Source: Moniliophthora roreri
Taxonomy: Eukaryota > Basidiomycota > Agaricomycetes > Agaricales > Marasmiaceae
Assembly (NCBI GenBank): GCA_001466705.2
Contig: LATX02000181.1
Location: forward strand, 620,001-684,000
Direction: 5' to 3'
Length of the DNA stretch: 64,000 nt
The notes under the pieces were generated by a model. It saw nothing but the letters and a program-made list of their open reading frames with translations, had not been told where the DNA came from and did not search any database. This document shows positions 10,981 through 22,466 of this stretch, piece by piece (within the stretch, counting starts at the first letter, position 1; each line of letters opens with the position of its first letter). Both the position numbers and the translations under genes were made by a program.

Positions 10981-12355
10981 ATGAGCTACAACAGAATCAC
11001 CCGTCAACCTCCAGTGTCAGCATTCACCCCAGCACCTCCTCCACCAACCGAACTCGGTGTCTATCGCACCTTATTTTCCCGTGCAGGTGTCTATGTATCA
11101 CCTCTATGCCTTGATGCTATGAGCATCGGTGGTAAATGGAACAACTTTATAGGTTCGATGTATGTCACCCTTCGGACAACCAAGATGAAACATCAGAAGA
11201 ACTCGTTGGAGAATGAGCGGAAAAAGTGGGTTGCGAGATCAGATATTCATTGCTACCAAGGTGCGTTTGGTTTTTACGATTGTCAGCACACTGTAATCAC
11301 TCCTTATTTTGACTGGGAACAGTACAAGGCTCTCTACAAACGCGCCAACCCGTCTGCTATGCAAAAGGTCCAGTTCATGGGGAACAACACCAAGAATAGT
11401 ATAAAATGTTCCGTCGAAGACAGTTCAAAGAAACTCCGTACGACGTATATCTACCTATTTTACGTGCATCGGTGGGATTGGGATACTTCCATCGAAGAAG
11501 TTATGGATGGGTTGCATGATCTAGTAGTCCAAGGGAAAGTTCTTTATCTGGTGTATATCCAATTCTGGTATCCGGTATCTGCGTAGTTGACGCTCGACCA
11601 TGATAGGGCATCTCGGATACACTGGCCTGGGTCGTTGTGAAAGCAAAGCAGTATGCCAAGGATCACGAAAAGACCCCGTTCGTTGTGTATCAAGGTGAAT
11701 ACAGTCTTTGTTCAGTACATCATACCTATGAATAGGGATTTCGATTAGTTCTGCCTCGCTTCCGACTTCGACGTTCCTGCGACTTCTACCTTCTCAGGTA
11801 CGGCCCTAGCTCTCTGGAGCGTCCTCGCAGGATGAAGACTCCGGACTAATGCTGAGGAAGAACAATGTCTCGAATGGGCGAACATGGCCGGAAAATGCTC
11901 AGTCCAGGGTGGCACCAGATTGATGTGGAAGTAGAGGTTTCAAGGACACTTGGAAAGGTTGCGGCTGAAGTGGGCACAAAGAGTTTCATTTCTGATAAGT
12001 ATCTTTTCCGAGTCTGCGTCTGGTCTCGTTGTCTGATTGTTTTCAGTTTAGTGGCCATCGCATGCAAGAAAACCGGATGTATTCCCTAGCATCGGAGGTC
12101 GGAAAGTCGAACAGCTGTAGCACAACCACGAAGTGTCGGATATTACACCTTCGTCTGAAAAAATCAAGTTTTTGGAGAGTCAGGTCGAGTTTTGAGGTCG
12201 GGTTCCAGACGTCGATGATTGTGAGTTTGGCTGCGATTTTGGTATCGATTTCGATTTCTGACGATACATTGTTGATTCAGGGCGATGGCAGCGATCTCTT
12301 CATGGGCTTGAAGATGACGGGAAGGTTCGATCTGAGCGATATGGCGTTGATTTAG
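10981..12355 (+). pseudogene. Aryl-alcohol dehydrogenase-like aldo/keto reductase, AAD-1 (dead)
   Basis: Family: AAD-type aldo/keto reductases, NADPH-dependent enzymes on aromatic aldehydes and alcohols. Recognised parts in order: SYNRITRQPPVSAF, VSPLCLDAMSIG, DQIFIATK (read in another frame), SVEDSSKKLRTTYI, FYVHRWDWDTSIEEVMDG, then after an intron GISDTLAWVVVKAKQYAKDH, VSRTLGKVAAEVGTKS, IGGRKVEQ and GLKMTG. Lesions: about 20 residues around the expected GGNFIDTA / catalytic-Tyr segment are absent. A TGA stands at the Trp of the family GEW motif, another TGA follows LAG where copy 2 has GGA, and further stops occur near KVEQL and QVEF. Introns at about 11262-11321 and 11541-11597 still look spliceable. 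Several lesions are shared with AAD-2 and AAD-3. Confidence 0.8.
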
Positions 12356-12742
12356 GGTGACGACGGCAACACGTTCAAGGAAAGTCCCAAAAGATCCCGT
12401 ACTCGAAAACTTCGAATTTTAGTAAATGGCGTACAGGATACCGAATTGTATAGACAAGGTAGTTGAACTATGTAAGTTACAATCAAAACAGCTCGACGTG
12501 CCTATATAAAACGATACCGCTTCTTATTCAGTTCAGCTTGGGGTATGATGCGGAGAACTTGAGGGGGCAGAATGGGGATGCTATCGAAGCATCATTTCCA
12601 ACGATCCATGAGCACTCGAGGCTCGGATGTGCTTCTGGAGTAACAAAAAGCTTTCCTGCGCACTTTCTCGAAGTCTTAGAGTACCCTTGTCCTGCTCAAA
12701 CACAGTAAGCCCAAAGTAGAAGACACGATAAAGAGACATCCA
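12356..12742 (-). pseudogene. AAD 3' flank and DUF6535 3'-end fragment
   Basis: After the AAD-1 stop the DNA follows the same course as 20188-20590 and 23799-24180. On the minus strand, 12700-12530 corresponds to the last exon of the DUF6535 gene (TLRLRESAQESFLLLQKHIR in one frame). The rest of the DUF6535 gene is missing: near 12742 the sequence switches to a FunK1 piece. Confidence 0.6.
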
Positions 12743-12964
12743 GTGCAGCGCTACCTCGATTCGATGGAGAAGTTGAAACAATCGGATAATCCAATAACGG
12801 GGACCGAGTTTACTACGCCGCGGCCGTCGAGTTCAACGCCAGAGATGACGGAGGAGGAGAAGGAAGCTGAGATGGACAAGTTGCTTGTTCTTTTTGATCG
12901 GTTGGAGAGAGTGGGTCCGGGTCCGGGTCCAGGTCCTAGACCGAAAGTAAAGGTCAAGGGTTGA
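12743..12964 (+). pseudogene. Fused FunK1 fragment and ric8 3' end
   Basis: About 45 bases of FunK1 coding sequence (QRYLDSMEKLKQSD), here on the plus strand and so inverted relative to the array, run straight into the last 59 codons of ric8 (NPITGTEFTTPRPSSSTPEM to KVKG and stop). The ric8 part is almost identical to 3266-3422 except for a GPGPGP expansion before RPKVKVKG. The fusion keeps an open frame by chance. No promoter or start of its own is recognisable. Confidence 0.8.
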
Positions 12965-13672
12965 TCCAACGTTCGACGTCAAAAAAAAAAAAAAAGAAAA
13001 AAAAAAAGAAAGTCCCCCGATCAATGCCCACTTGTACGATCTTGAGATGACCTCGGTAATTTTTTTCTTGTCTTCGCCCCTTTCTTGCTCTTTTTCTTGA
13101 TTCGCTGTATCGATTACTTTACTCGATGACAAGTAGTACTTATAATTCAATACCACACGTACACGTATATATATGTTTATAAATATATATATCCCTCAGA
13201 TACTGGTCTCTAATTCTGAGATGCCGCGGAGATGGTAACCAACCCACCAGGTCTGACGTACGTTGGCGATAGTTGGCGACTTGGCCGCGTATCAATGATA
13301 CTTACATACCGCTGAATGTAAAGCTCGGAAGTAGAGTCTGCTAGGACCCCTGGGTGGGTGAAGCGGATCTCAAGGATCTGTGAGGAAGCCGCAGGTGATA
13401 GCTCGGTTTTGTGCCATTGTTATTAAATTATCACTATCCCTATTTACAAGCTTCCAGAGCAAATGAAGAAAATAACTATGATATTGGTGATAGATACGTG
13501 TGGGGAGCAGTCATGAAGAAAGGGCTTAGCCACAACACTTCTTCACACTGAGACGGTTCCAATGCCACTGCCAGAGGGTTGCTCCTGCATGGACTTGTGC
13601 TCACTGTCACCAGAACGAGTACCAACTTGACCGGAGGGCAACCAATAGAGTCGCGGTCTCCTTGATCCGAGC
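12965..13672. repeat. ric8-FunK1 spacer, near-identical copy
   Basis: Follows 3423-4128 base for base apart from small insertions and deletions, for example a longer A-rich tract after the ric8 stop and loss of a short piece near 13380. Together with 12787-12964 and 13673-15811 it forms one ~3.0-kb segmental copy of 3266-6270. Confidence 0.85.
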
Positions 13673-15811
13673 CTAGGTCGTGTTGATCTCGCGATGTTGA
13701 GGCTCGTGCGTGAGCTTGTCCGGCTGTGCGATGGCTGCATCGAAGAGTGCTAGCATCCAATCCGATTGTTTCAAATTCTCCATTGAATCAATGTACCGCT
13801 GGACTGGATGTGTCGCTACCAGTCGTGCGTAGACCGGATTGGCCTTGGTTTCTTCAAAATCCTCCAATTGATCCTTGTCAGGACCTGGTTTGTATCGCAC
13901 TGCTAAAGCTTCCTCCAGCTCGACAATGAGATCCTTCAAAGGCCCATCTTCCAACTTCACCTCCGTCGCCATCCTTCGAAGCGCAAACATCGCTTTTTTA
14001 CCACGACCGCCCTTGGATTTGCCGCCTTCGCGCTTCCAACAGTAATTGTAGATAGATGCGAGCATCTCCTCGACATCTTCAATGTCGAGCTCATGTGGAC
14101 CATAGATAAGGGTAATCCAGCAAAGAACATGGAAGAAGGATTCGAGGTCATCCACGCGTTCATGTTCGACAGTTCCGGGTGGTTTGTACAGCAGCTTAGC
14201 AGACATAAACTGCCAAGTTCCCTACACGAACAGATAGTCAGCTCCGTTGCTCATGAGCAGAGGTAATACAATAGCAACTCACTGTTCGCACAGGAGCACG
14301 TGGGCGTTGGTCATTCTCGTGCTTGCTGAAGTCCCAGTCAATGAGCATGCCGCCTTCGTCAGTAATCAGGATGTTGCCAACGCTGATATCTTGATGAAGA
14401 ATTCTGGCCTTCTCCAATGCATCCTTGTGTGCTAGAGAGGAGATAGCGTTAGAAAGAAAGCTAGGCGAACACATTGACAAAACAGCTTACCTTGAACAGC
14501 ATCTCTAATCGCTTTCACTAGCTCCAACGTTGTCTTGAAATCCCAAAGATTCCTCCCGACTTGCTTGAAAACAATAAAGTAATGCCGATGAACGCGAAGC
14601 GAGGCGGTCCCATTGAATTCCTTATGTGTAACTGTTTCCTGCCATCTACCGGGAGCATTTCCGTGAGCCAAGACGTCGGGAATACCTTTGACTCCGGCAT
14701 CCTTAAGCGCTCTGTAGACCATCCCTTCCTTCTCCTGATCGCCTAAGACACTGCGCCAAGTATCCTTCAAGTAGACAAGATTGCCCGCTTCGTCGACAAC
14801 AACTAGTCCACGCGTACAACGGCCAACAAGTAAAATGCTGCTTTCAAATCCCAACTTTCCGCCGTAGTAATTCTTCGTCGTCTCCGTCTCTTCATCGAAC
14901 ACGCTGAACTTCCACATCTTGGCATCAGCCTTCAGATTGAGCAAACTCTTGGCTCGCTCGACATTCGGGTCCTGGTCATTAGCGAGCTTGATGCAAGGGT
15001 CGTGACCGCGAGCTTCAGCGTCAGCAAAGCTGAACCGCCATAAAAAGTCGGCAAGATGGGGTTCCTCTGCGTAGTCGAATTTCTGCGAAACGATGGCGCC
15101 ACCTCGGTCCCAGCGAATGAGGCGAGCGTGCTTGTTGGAAATCCAGACGGAGAAGAGGTGCGTCCGGAATTGGCTGGACATGACGCTACCTGCATAAGTA
15201 TCCGTTTGAGCCTCGGTAGCCGTGGCAGATTGGGTGCTTTTCACAAAAGGTTTGTCATTATCGTCCAAGCCACCCTTTGAAACATCCTCGGTTTTTAGTT
15301 CAAGGAATGTTTCTATGAGCCTGGTATCTGTGCCTCCGCCAATCACCGTGCCCTGCTTAAAGAGACTGATGTCGGGCTGTATCTCGTCCACGTGGTGTGC
15401 AGGGATGTTCTTGTCGCCCGAACTACCTGTGTTTACAGCTTCAAGTGTCGGGCAGAAAGGTTGCATAGCGTCCACCTAATTATAAAGTGAATCAGCGTAA
15501 GCAAGTCTAAAGGAGTTTGTTGAACGCACCATTTTGTCATACATGTCTGTCTCTGATACCCATTCCTCTGCCTTGCCGTTGTTGACCTCATCAACTTTTA
15601 CCAAGGCTTCTCCAACCTTTCTAAAGGCCGCCTTGTCCTTCTGACTGAACTCGAACCTGTCTGCAACTGGTCGTTGACCGAGATAATTGTCGAGAAATTC
15701 TGCGGGTGGGACATGTCCGTGATCATGGTCCTTCATTTCGGTTTCCATTTCTTCGAAACTAGTGAGAGTATAATTGTTGGTGTAAATATTCTGACAATTA
15801 GTTCCAGGGTT
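13673..15811 (-). CDS. FunK1-type protein kinase, copy B (5' end missing at gap)
   Basis: Near-identical duplicate of FunK1-A, offset by 9544 bases with no length change inside the gene. Exons are 15811-15530 (partial), 15475-14491, 14431-14283 and 14221-13673. It keeps HQDISVGNILI, LIDWDFS, GTWQFMSAKLL and FFHVLCWI, and the same early stop as copy A. Differences cluster in exon 4 (for example GGRGKKAMFALRRMATEVKL against GGDGKVALFALRKMAKNAQL in A). All exons present are open. The start codon should lie about 30 bases beyond the n at 15812. Two scattered-substitution copies without stops suggest a recent, possibly selected duplicate, or alleles placed in tandem by assembly. Confidence 0.8.
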
Positions 15812-15812
15812 N

Positions 15813-16425
15813 TAGCCACCACGCTTCTTCAATGAAACTGTTCTAGTGCCACTGCCAGAGGGTTGCTCCCGCACGGATTTGCGCTTGTTGTCACCAGAGC
15901 GAGTACCAACTCGACTGGAAGTAACCAATGAAGTAACCAATGAAGTCGCAGTCTTCTCGATCCGAGCCTGGGTGGTAGTGTCGATCCCGCGAGCCTCAGG
16001 CTCGTGCATGAGCTTTTCTGGCTGTGCGATGGCTGCATCGAAAAGCGCTAGCATCCAATCCGATTGTTTCAACTTCTCCATCGAATCGTTGTACTTTTGA
16101 ACCACGTGTCTCGCTAACCGTGGCGCGTAGACCGGATCTTCAAAGGCCCATCTTCCAACTTCGCCTCCTTTGCCATCTCTCGAACCGCGAACATCGAAAT
16201 CTTACCACGACCACCCTCAGGTACGTCGCCAGCACACTTCCACCAGCAATTGTAGACAGCTTCGAGCATCATTTTGACGCGCTCAACGGCGAGCCCGTGT
16301 GGACCATAGATAAGAGTGATCCAGCAAAGAACGTGGAAGAAGGATTCGAGGTCATCTGCACGTTCATGTTCGACACTTCCAGGTGGTTTGGACAGCAGCT
16401 TAGCAGACATAAACTGCCAAGTTCC
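15813..16425 (-). pseudogene. FunK1 kinase copy C, last-exon pseudogene
   Basis: Final-exon fragment of a FunK1 gene on a 663-base contig. It begins GTWQFMSAKLLSKPPGSVEH and reads to KLEDGPLK. About 110 bases are then deleted (the LIVELEEALAVRY region) and the frame shifts into RSTRHG and a stop. Past the deletion the original frame resumes with SMEKLKQSDWMLALFDAAIA and runs to SLKKRGG at the contig edge. A SLVT repeat (TSLVTSLVTSS) is a small tandem duplication. Not functional. Confidence 0.75.
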
Positions 16426-16476
16426 CTACACGAACAGATAATCAGCTCCGTTGCTCATGAGCAGAGGTAATACAAN

Positions 16477-17359
16477 GGAGTCCGCCGGCAATGTTTTTGC
16501 ACAAGAATATTTGAAGTTTTGCTTGCATCGGCAATGGTTCTGCAGGATCTCAAATGAAACTGCGTCTCTCCCATCGGTGCACTGATCTATACTGATCTAT
16601 AAGAAGGGTCGGGGGAGAAAGGCGCCCATTAAAGGAAACTAATATGTCGGTGGGGTATCCGGTGAGCTTCTAATTCAGACTGGTAATGTTTTTCCAGACG
16701 CTGATACTACTCATGACTCTCATTGACTAATAAAAGAACGAATACGAGGAGCAGCGTATCACGGTGGGCTCAAAGACACCCCGAGGCCTTTTCCTCTGAT
16801 CGTCGCGGAATTGGGTACGGAAATGTTGCGGGTTTCTTTTCAAGTCGCTGCGTGTCAATGATCATTGATATTTCTGAATATGATAGAGTTCGGAAATGGA
16901 GTCTGCTAAGACCTGTGGGTGAAGTGGATCTCAGATTTGGACAAGAACCAGGCTTGGTGGATCTAGCACCCGTATTGGGACAAAGGAAGCCCGCTGTGAG
17001 CTGCATTAACGTTGTGTGAACGCTTGTGGAGGTGCTCTCTCACAGCCGCAGGTGATAGCTCAGTTTCAAGTTCAATCCAGCACTTTGCTGTCATTGATAG
17101 TTACTATCCATATTTACAAGCTTCCAGAGCAGATGAATAAACGTCAACTACAATATTGTACAGAAAATGGTGAGAGATGCGTGAGCAGGATGAGATAAAA
17201 CATTATGGGAAATAGTCATGAAAGAAAAGCTTAGCCACCACGCTTCTTCATTGAAACTGTTCCACTGCCACTGCCAGAGGGTTGCTCCCGCACGGATTTG
17301 CGCTTGTTGTCACCAGAGCGAGTATCAACTCGACTGGAAGTAACCAATGAAGTAACCAA
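16477..17359. repeat. Chimeric block copy 2
   Basis: 16477-16570 matches the FunK1 upstream DNA at 6435-6520. About 70 bases then differ, and from 16626 it follows 6551-7280 almost perfectly. One visible difference is GAAGAAACG in copy 1 against GAATAAACG here. Contains the same AAD-upstream, ric8-YGNVAGF, spacer and FunK1-3'-end order. Confidence 0.8.
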
Positions 17360-17360
17360 N

Positions 17361-17997
17361 AAACTGTGCGTCTCTCATGGAACTGAACACACCCATTAAA
17401 GGAAACTAATATGTCGGTGGGGTATCCGGTGAGCTTCTAATTCAGACTGGTAATGTTTTTCCAGACGCTGATACTACTCATGACTCTCATTGACTAATAA
17501 AAGAACGAATACGAGGAGCAGCGTATCACGGTGGGCTCAAAGACACCCCGAGGCCTTTTCCTCTGATCGTCGCGGAATTGGGTACGGAAATGTTGCGGGT
17601 TTCTTTTCAAGTCGCTGCGTGTCAATGATCATTGATATTTCTGAATATGATAGAGTTCGGAAATGGAGTCTGCTAAGACCTGTGGGTGAAGTGGATCTCA
17701 GATTTGGACAAGAACCAGGCTTGGTGGATCTAGCACCCGTATTGGGACAAAGGAAGCCCGCTGTGAGCTGCATTAACGTTGTGTGAACGCTTGTGGAGGT
17801 GCTCTCTCACAGCCGCAGGTGATAGCTCAGTTTCAAGTTCAATCCAGCACTTTGCTGTCATTGATAGTTACTATCCATATTTACAAGCTTCCAGAGCAGA
17901 TGAATAAACGTCAACTACAATATTGTACAGAAAATGGTGAGAGATGCGTGAGCAGGATGAGATAAAACATTATGGGAAATAGTCATGAAAGAAAAGC
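17361..17997. repeat. Chimeric block copy 3
   Basis: Starts with the sequence found at 6513 and repeats it, and repeats 16626-17230, almost without change, including the GAATAAACG variant of copy 2. It passes into FunK1-D without a break, so on this contig the block truly abuts a kinase 3' end. The identity at contig edges suggests copies 2 and 3 may be overlapping ends that were not merged. Confidence 0.8.
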
Positions 17998-18864
17998 TTA
18001 GCCACCACGCTTCTTCAATGAAACTGTTCTAGTGCCACTGCCAGAGGGTTGCTCCCGCACGGATTTGCGCTTGTTGTCACCAGAGCGAGTATCAACTCGA
18101 CTGGAAGTAATCAATGAAGCCGCGGTGTTCTCGATCCGAGCCTGGGTGGTGTCGATCTTTCGTTTTTCAGGCTTGTCCGTGAGCTTGTCTGGCTTTGCGA
18201 TGGCTGCATCGAAAAGTGCTAACATCCAATCCGATTGTTTCAACTTCTTCGTCGAATCGAGGTATTCTTGAACCACATGTTCCGCTGCTTGGACCGGATC
18301 GGCTTTGATTTCTTCAAATTTCTTCCACTGTTTTTGGCTCGGACCCTTGCTGTATCGCACAGCTAAAGCTTCCTCCAGCTCGACAATGAGATCCTTCAAA
18401 GGCCCATCTTTCAACTCCGCGTCCGTCGCCATCTTTCGAAGCGCAAACAGCGCAACCTTACCATCACCGCCCTTGGATTTCCCACCTTCGCGCTTCCACC
18501 AGCAATTGTATACAGATGCGAGCTTCTCCTTGACATCTTCAATGTCGAGCCCGTGTGGACCATAGATAAGAGTGATCCAGCAAAGAACGTGGAAGAAGGA
18601 TTCGAGGTCATCTGCACGTTCATGTTCGACACTTCCAGGTGGTTTGGACAGCAGCTTAGCAGACATAAACTGCCAAGTTCCCTACACGAGCAGGTAATCA
18701 GTTCCGTTGCTCACGAGCAGAGGTAATAAAATAGAAACTCACCGTTCGCACAGGTGCACGTGGGCGTTGGATGTCCTCGTGCTTGCTGAAGTCCCAGTCG
18801 ATGAGCATGCCGCCTTCGTCGGTAATCAGGATATTGCCAGCGCTGATATCTCGATGAAGAATTT
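17998..18864 (-). CDS. FunK1-type protein kinase, copy D (C-terminal part)
   Basis: Two exons of a FunK1 gene: 18864-18743 (partial exon 3, ending LIDWDFSKHEDIQRPRAPVR) and 18681-17998 (exon 4). Exon 4 is the longest of all copies: GTWQFMSAKLLSKPPGSVEH, FFHVLCWITLIYG, QSDWMLALFDAAIAKPDKL, then a basic/Ser-rich tail ending TVSLKKRGG and a TAA. This appears to be the ancestral C-terminus; copies A and B stop about 40 residues earlier. The 5' part is cut by the n at 18865. Open where visible; whether a full gene exists cannot be told here. Confidence 0.75.
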
Positions 18865-18865
18865 N

Positions 18866-20187
18866 AGCACCTCCTCCACCAACCGAACTCGGTGTCTATC
18901 GCACCTTATTTTCCCGTGCAGGTGTCTATGTATCACCTCTATGCCTTGATGCTATGAGCATCGGTGGTAAATGGAACAACTTTATAGGTTCGATGTATGT
19001 CACCCTTCGGACAACCAAGATGAAACATCAGAAGAACTCGTTGGAGAATGAGCGGAAAAAGTGGGTTGCGAGATCAGATATTCATTGCTACAAAGGTGCG
19101 TTTGGTTTTTACGATTGTCGATACACTGTACTCACTCCTTATTTTGACTGGGAACAGTACAAGGCTCTCCATAAACACGCCAACCCGTCTGCTATGGTTT
19201 TCCAGGTCAAGTACCCCTTGTTGTGGTTCTTATCATATTTTACAAGGCAGCGAGACACTTCAAAGAAACTCCGTGCGACATATATCTACCTGTTTTACGT
19301 GCATCGGTGGGATTGGGATACCTCTATCGAAGAAGTCATGGATGGGTTGCATGATCTTATTCGTCCGAGGGAAAGTTCTTTATCTGGCGTATATCCGATT
19401 CCGGTATCCGGTATCTGCGTAGCTGACGCTCGACCATGATAGGGCATCCCAGATACACCGGCCTGAGTCGTTGCGAAAGCAAACCAATACGCCAGGGATC
19501 ACGAAGACCCCGTTCGTTGTGTATCAAGGTGAATGAAGTCTTTGATCAGTACATCATACTGTACCTATGAGTAGAGCTTTCGGCTAGTCCTGCCCCACTC
19601 CTGACTTCAACGTCCACGCGACTTCTATCCTTTCAGGTACGACACTAGCTCCCAGGGGCGTCCTTGCAGGAGGAAGACTCCAGACTGATACCGAGGAAAA
19701 GGTGTCTCGAAATGGAGCGAAGATGGCCGGAAAATGTCCAGTCCAGGATGGCACCAGATTGATGTGGAAAGTAGAGGTTTCAAGGACACTTGGAAAGGTT
19801 GCGGCCGCTGAAATGGGTACAAAGAGTTTCATTTCTGGTAAGTGTCTTTTCCGAGTCTGCGTCTGGTCTCGTCGTCTGATTAGTGGCCATCGCATGCAAG
19901 AAAACCGGATGTATTCCCTAGCATCGGAGGTCGGAAAGTCGAACAGCTGTAGCACAACCACGAAGTGTCGGATGTTACACCTTCGTCTGAACAAATCAAG
20001 TTTTGGGAGAGTCAGGTCGAGTTTTGAGGTCGGGTTCCAGACGTCGATGATTGTGAGTTTGGCTGCGATTTTGGTATCGATTTCGATTTCTGACGATACA
20101 TTGTTGATTCAGGGCGATGGCAGCGATCTCTTCATGGGCTTGAAGATGATGGGAATGTTCGATCTGAGCGATATGGTGTTGATTTAG
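18866..20187 (+). pseudogene. AAD aldo/keto reductase AAD-2 (dead, 5' end at gap)
   Basis: Second AAD copy, beginning inside the first exon at APPPPTELGVYRTLFSRAG. It has the same missing GGNFIDTA-type segment and the same TGA in the GEW motif as AAD-1. In addition, the region after NPSAMVFQVKYP has been replaced or scrambled before DTSKKLRATYIYLFYVHRWD. Later parts keep LAGGRL (GGA where AAD-1 has TGA) and DLSDMVLI before the stop. An intron-like stretch at about 19097-19157 separates IATK from YKAL. Not functional. Confidence 0.75.
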
Positions 20188-20348
20188 GGTGACGACGGCA
20201 ACACGTTCAAGGAAAGTCCCAAAAGATTCCGTATTCGAAAACTTCGAATTTTAGTAAATGACGTACGGCATACCGAATTGTATAGACAAGGTAGAACTTG
20301 ATACATTCAATGTTAGTTTTGTCGTCGACGTGCCTATATAAAACGATA

Positions 20349-21705
20349 CTACCTCTTATTCAGTTCAGCTTGGGGTATGATGCAGAGAACTTGAGGGGGC
20401 AGAATGGGGATGCTATTGAAGCATCGTTTCCAACGATCATGAGCACTCGAGGCTCGGATGTGCTTCTGGAGTAACAAAAAACTTTCCTGCACACTTTCTC
20501 GAAGTCTTAGAGTACTCTTGTCCTGCTCAAATACAGTAAGCCCAAAGTAGAAAACACGATAAATAGAGAGCAGCTTACTCGTACTATCATACACGCTTAT
20601 CGGCACCAACTCCCCCAACCCTGTTGCTTTGCTCGCCTCGTTCTACCAAGCCTGGAACATCGTCCTGACCACCGCCAGTCGTCCCGTATTCACTGTATCG
20701 GTCATCGGCTCGAGGATGGTTCGGGTCAATATTCGGATGGGGAGTATCTGCAAGCTCTTCAGCACCAACGTCCCCAGCCATATTGCCCTGACTGTCTCGT
20801 TCTATCGAGCCCAGAACACCTTGACCATCGCCATGCATCTCGTAGTGAGATTGCAGAAAACTGCTTTCATTGCCTGCATCCATGAGTTGAGCTGGTGGCC
20901 TTCCAGGGATAGACGTGAAATAGTCGGGAGGCAGATTTCCCATTTCTAGTATCCGTTCAGTGACTCGAGTCCATTTCGACAACAGTTCCTGGCGGTCGAA
21001 AGAGTTACCCCAATGGGGTGTCCTGTATAAATGCCGAGAAAGTATTTGATCATGAACAAAACGTATAAACTCCTGCCCATGAATACTTGTCACCACGTAC
21101 GAAGTGAAATCAGTATGGTTGAGATGGTTCGTCAAGGCAAAGATGAACGCCAAACATTCCATGTCATGACGTTCCTCATCGTACCCTGGATGTGTGGAGA
21201 AAGCGTCTTCAAAGAAGGGTAGCAACCGCGAACTCCGTTCTTGAACCCAAGGATCATCATGTTTCCACAATTTTGCAAGGGTGGTGAACGGTATGACAAA
21301 TCGAAGGTTCACGAGGCTCTGCAGTTCTGCTTGGTGTGACTCGATAGAGGAAATGAGGGTGCTTATATAGCCTTGAGTTGCTAATTCCTGCCAGTACTGA
21401 TGGAAATACAGCAACCTGACCCCCTCCGAGTGGAGAAGGGTAGGATCCCTCAAATTTGGCCACGGTGCATAAAGTATGTACCAGCCTATGGAGTTCCGAA
21501 CCGCCCATGGTTCACGAAACCAGCGCTTAACATCCGACTTCTGAGTATCTCCCCACATTGTGAGCCTCCAATCCCCAAGGACAGCTGACATCGCCACAGA
21601 AGGAGGGATTGTTCCCAAGACATTCTGAAGATGGGGGAGCATCGACGGACTGTCCCGGAACGTGATGAATACCCATTGGAATGCGCGCAACTCGTAAACA
21701 TTGAG
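20349..21705 (-). CDS. DUF6535 membrane protein, copy 1 (C-terminal part)
   Basis: Minus-strand exon from the n at 21706 to about 20600, coding 367 residues that align along their length with copy 2. Examples are DSPSMLPHLQNVLGTIPPSV, GVRLLYFHQYWQELATQG and RFVIPFTTLAKLW. A last exon follows after a GTATGA...TTTGAGCAG intron (about 20599-20532), ending in a stop near 20352; its reading frame differs from copy 2, so the very end is uncertain. The DUF6535 domain itself, with its membrane helices, would lie upstream and is missing. Function of the family is unknown. Confidence 0.65.
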
Positions 21706-21706
21706 N

Positions 21707-21766
21707 ATTAGCCCCAGACTTTCGAGGAGTGGTGTTAGACGGGGGTTGTGTAGTGGACTGACTCAT
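21707..21766 (-). pseudogene. FunK1 first-exon fragment
   Basis: Twenty codons MSQSTTQPPSNTTPRKSGAN, matching the start of FunK1-A (MSQTAQRLLSNATPRNPGTN), cut by the n at 21706. It supports the start codon chosen for FunK1-A. Its contig continues upstream into AAD-3, confirming the divergent FunK1/AAD arrangement. Confidence 0.75.
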
Positions 21767-22466
21767 GGTAAGAACTAGAAAAGTAGATGTGGGTCTCCGA
21801 TTGTGCTGAAAGCATCTTGAGAGAGCGCGTCATATGGGTCGTTGGCGTGGACAGTGAACAATGGTCGTGGCTGAGAAGCAAGATCGAAAATCACAACGTG
21901 ACCGTGAAATGATCACTGCCACAGGTTGGAGTTGGTGGCACATGCCAAATTGGGAAAGCAATGATGGCTCGCCTTCCGGCTTTCAACTTTGCAGGTCTTT
22001 TCGTTTGCATCGACTGATACAGGACATTCATGCCATGGTTCTGCAGGATCCCAAAAGAAACCGGATGTTCCTTACTGATACACAAGAAGACTTGGAGAAG
22101 AAAGGCACCCATTCAAGGAAGCTAACATGGCTTATCACGATGGTATCCGCTAACTCAGACTGGTAGTGGTTTTGCAGACACTGATATCAGTGACTTCCAT
22201 TGAGCAATAAAATGAACGAATACGAGGAGCCGCGAGTCACGGTGGGCTCGAATACACCCAGAACCCTTTCCTCTGATCGTTGCGGTGAATTCGAATTGAT
22301 TTCTCCGAGTTCCACTTGCAAAATACACTTCCAAACGTCATACACCGTACGGGTCATTGGGTCCGTCATTCGACCGCTAAGGGTCCGCCAGAGCAGAGGA
22401 GCAGAGTCTCAGAGAATCCATGTCCATGCTCGAGCCATTCTTCAAAAGCTGGTTGCTGCGATGGGG
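21767..22466. promoter_or_regulatory. Divergent FunK1-AAD intergenic region
   Basis: Complete ~700-base region between a FunK1 start (minus strand) and the AAD-3 start (plus strand) on one contig. The left part matches 6313-6500; the right part matches 10640-10980. This is the undisturbed form of the region that is broken at 6728. Promoter function for both directions is inferred from gene order. Confidence 0.55.

Noticed and set aside
16024..16470. 148-codon plus-strand ORF
   Set aside because: It is the reverse strand of FunK1 exon 4; the minus-strand frame is the conserved one.
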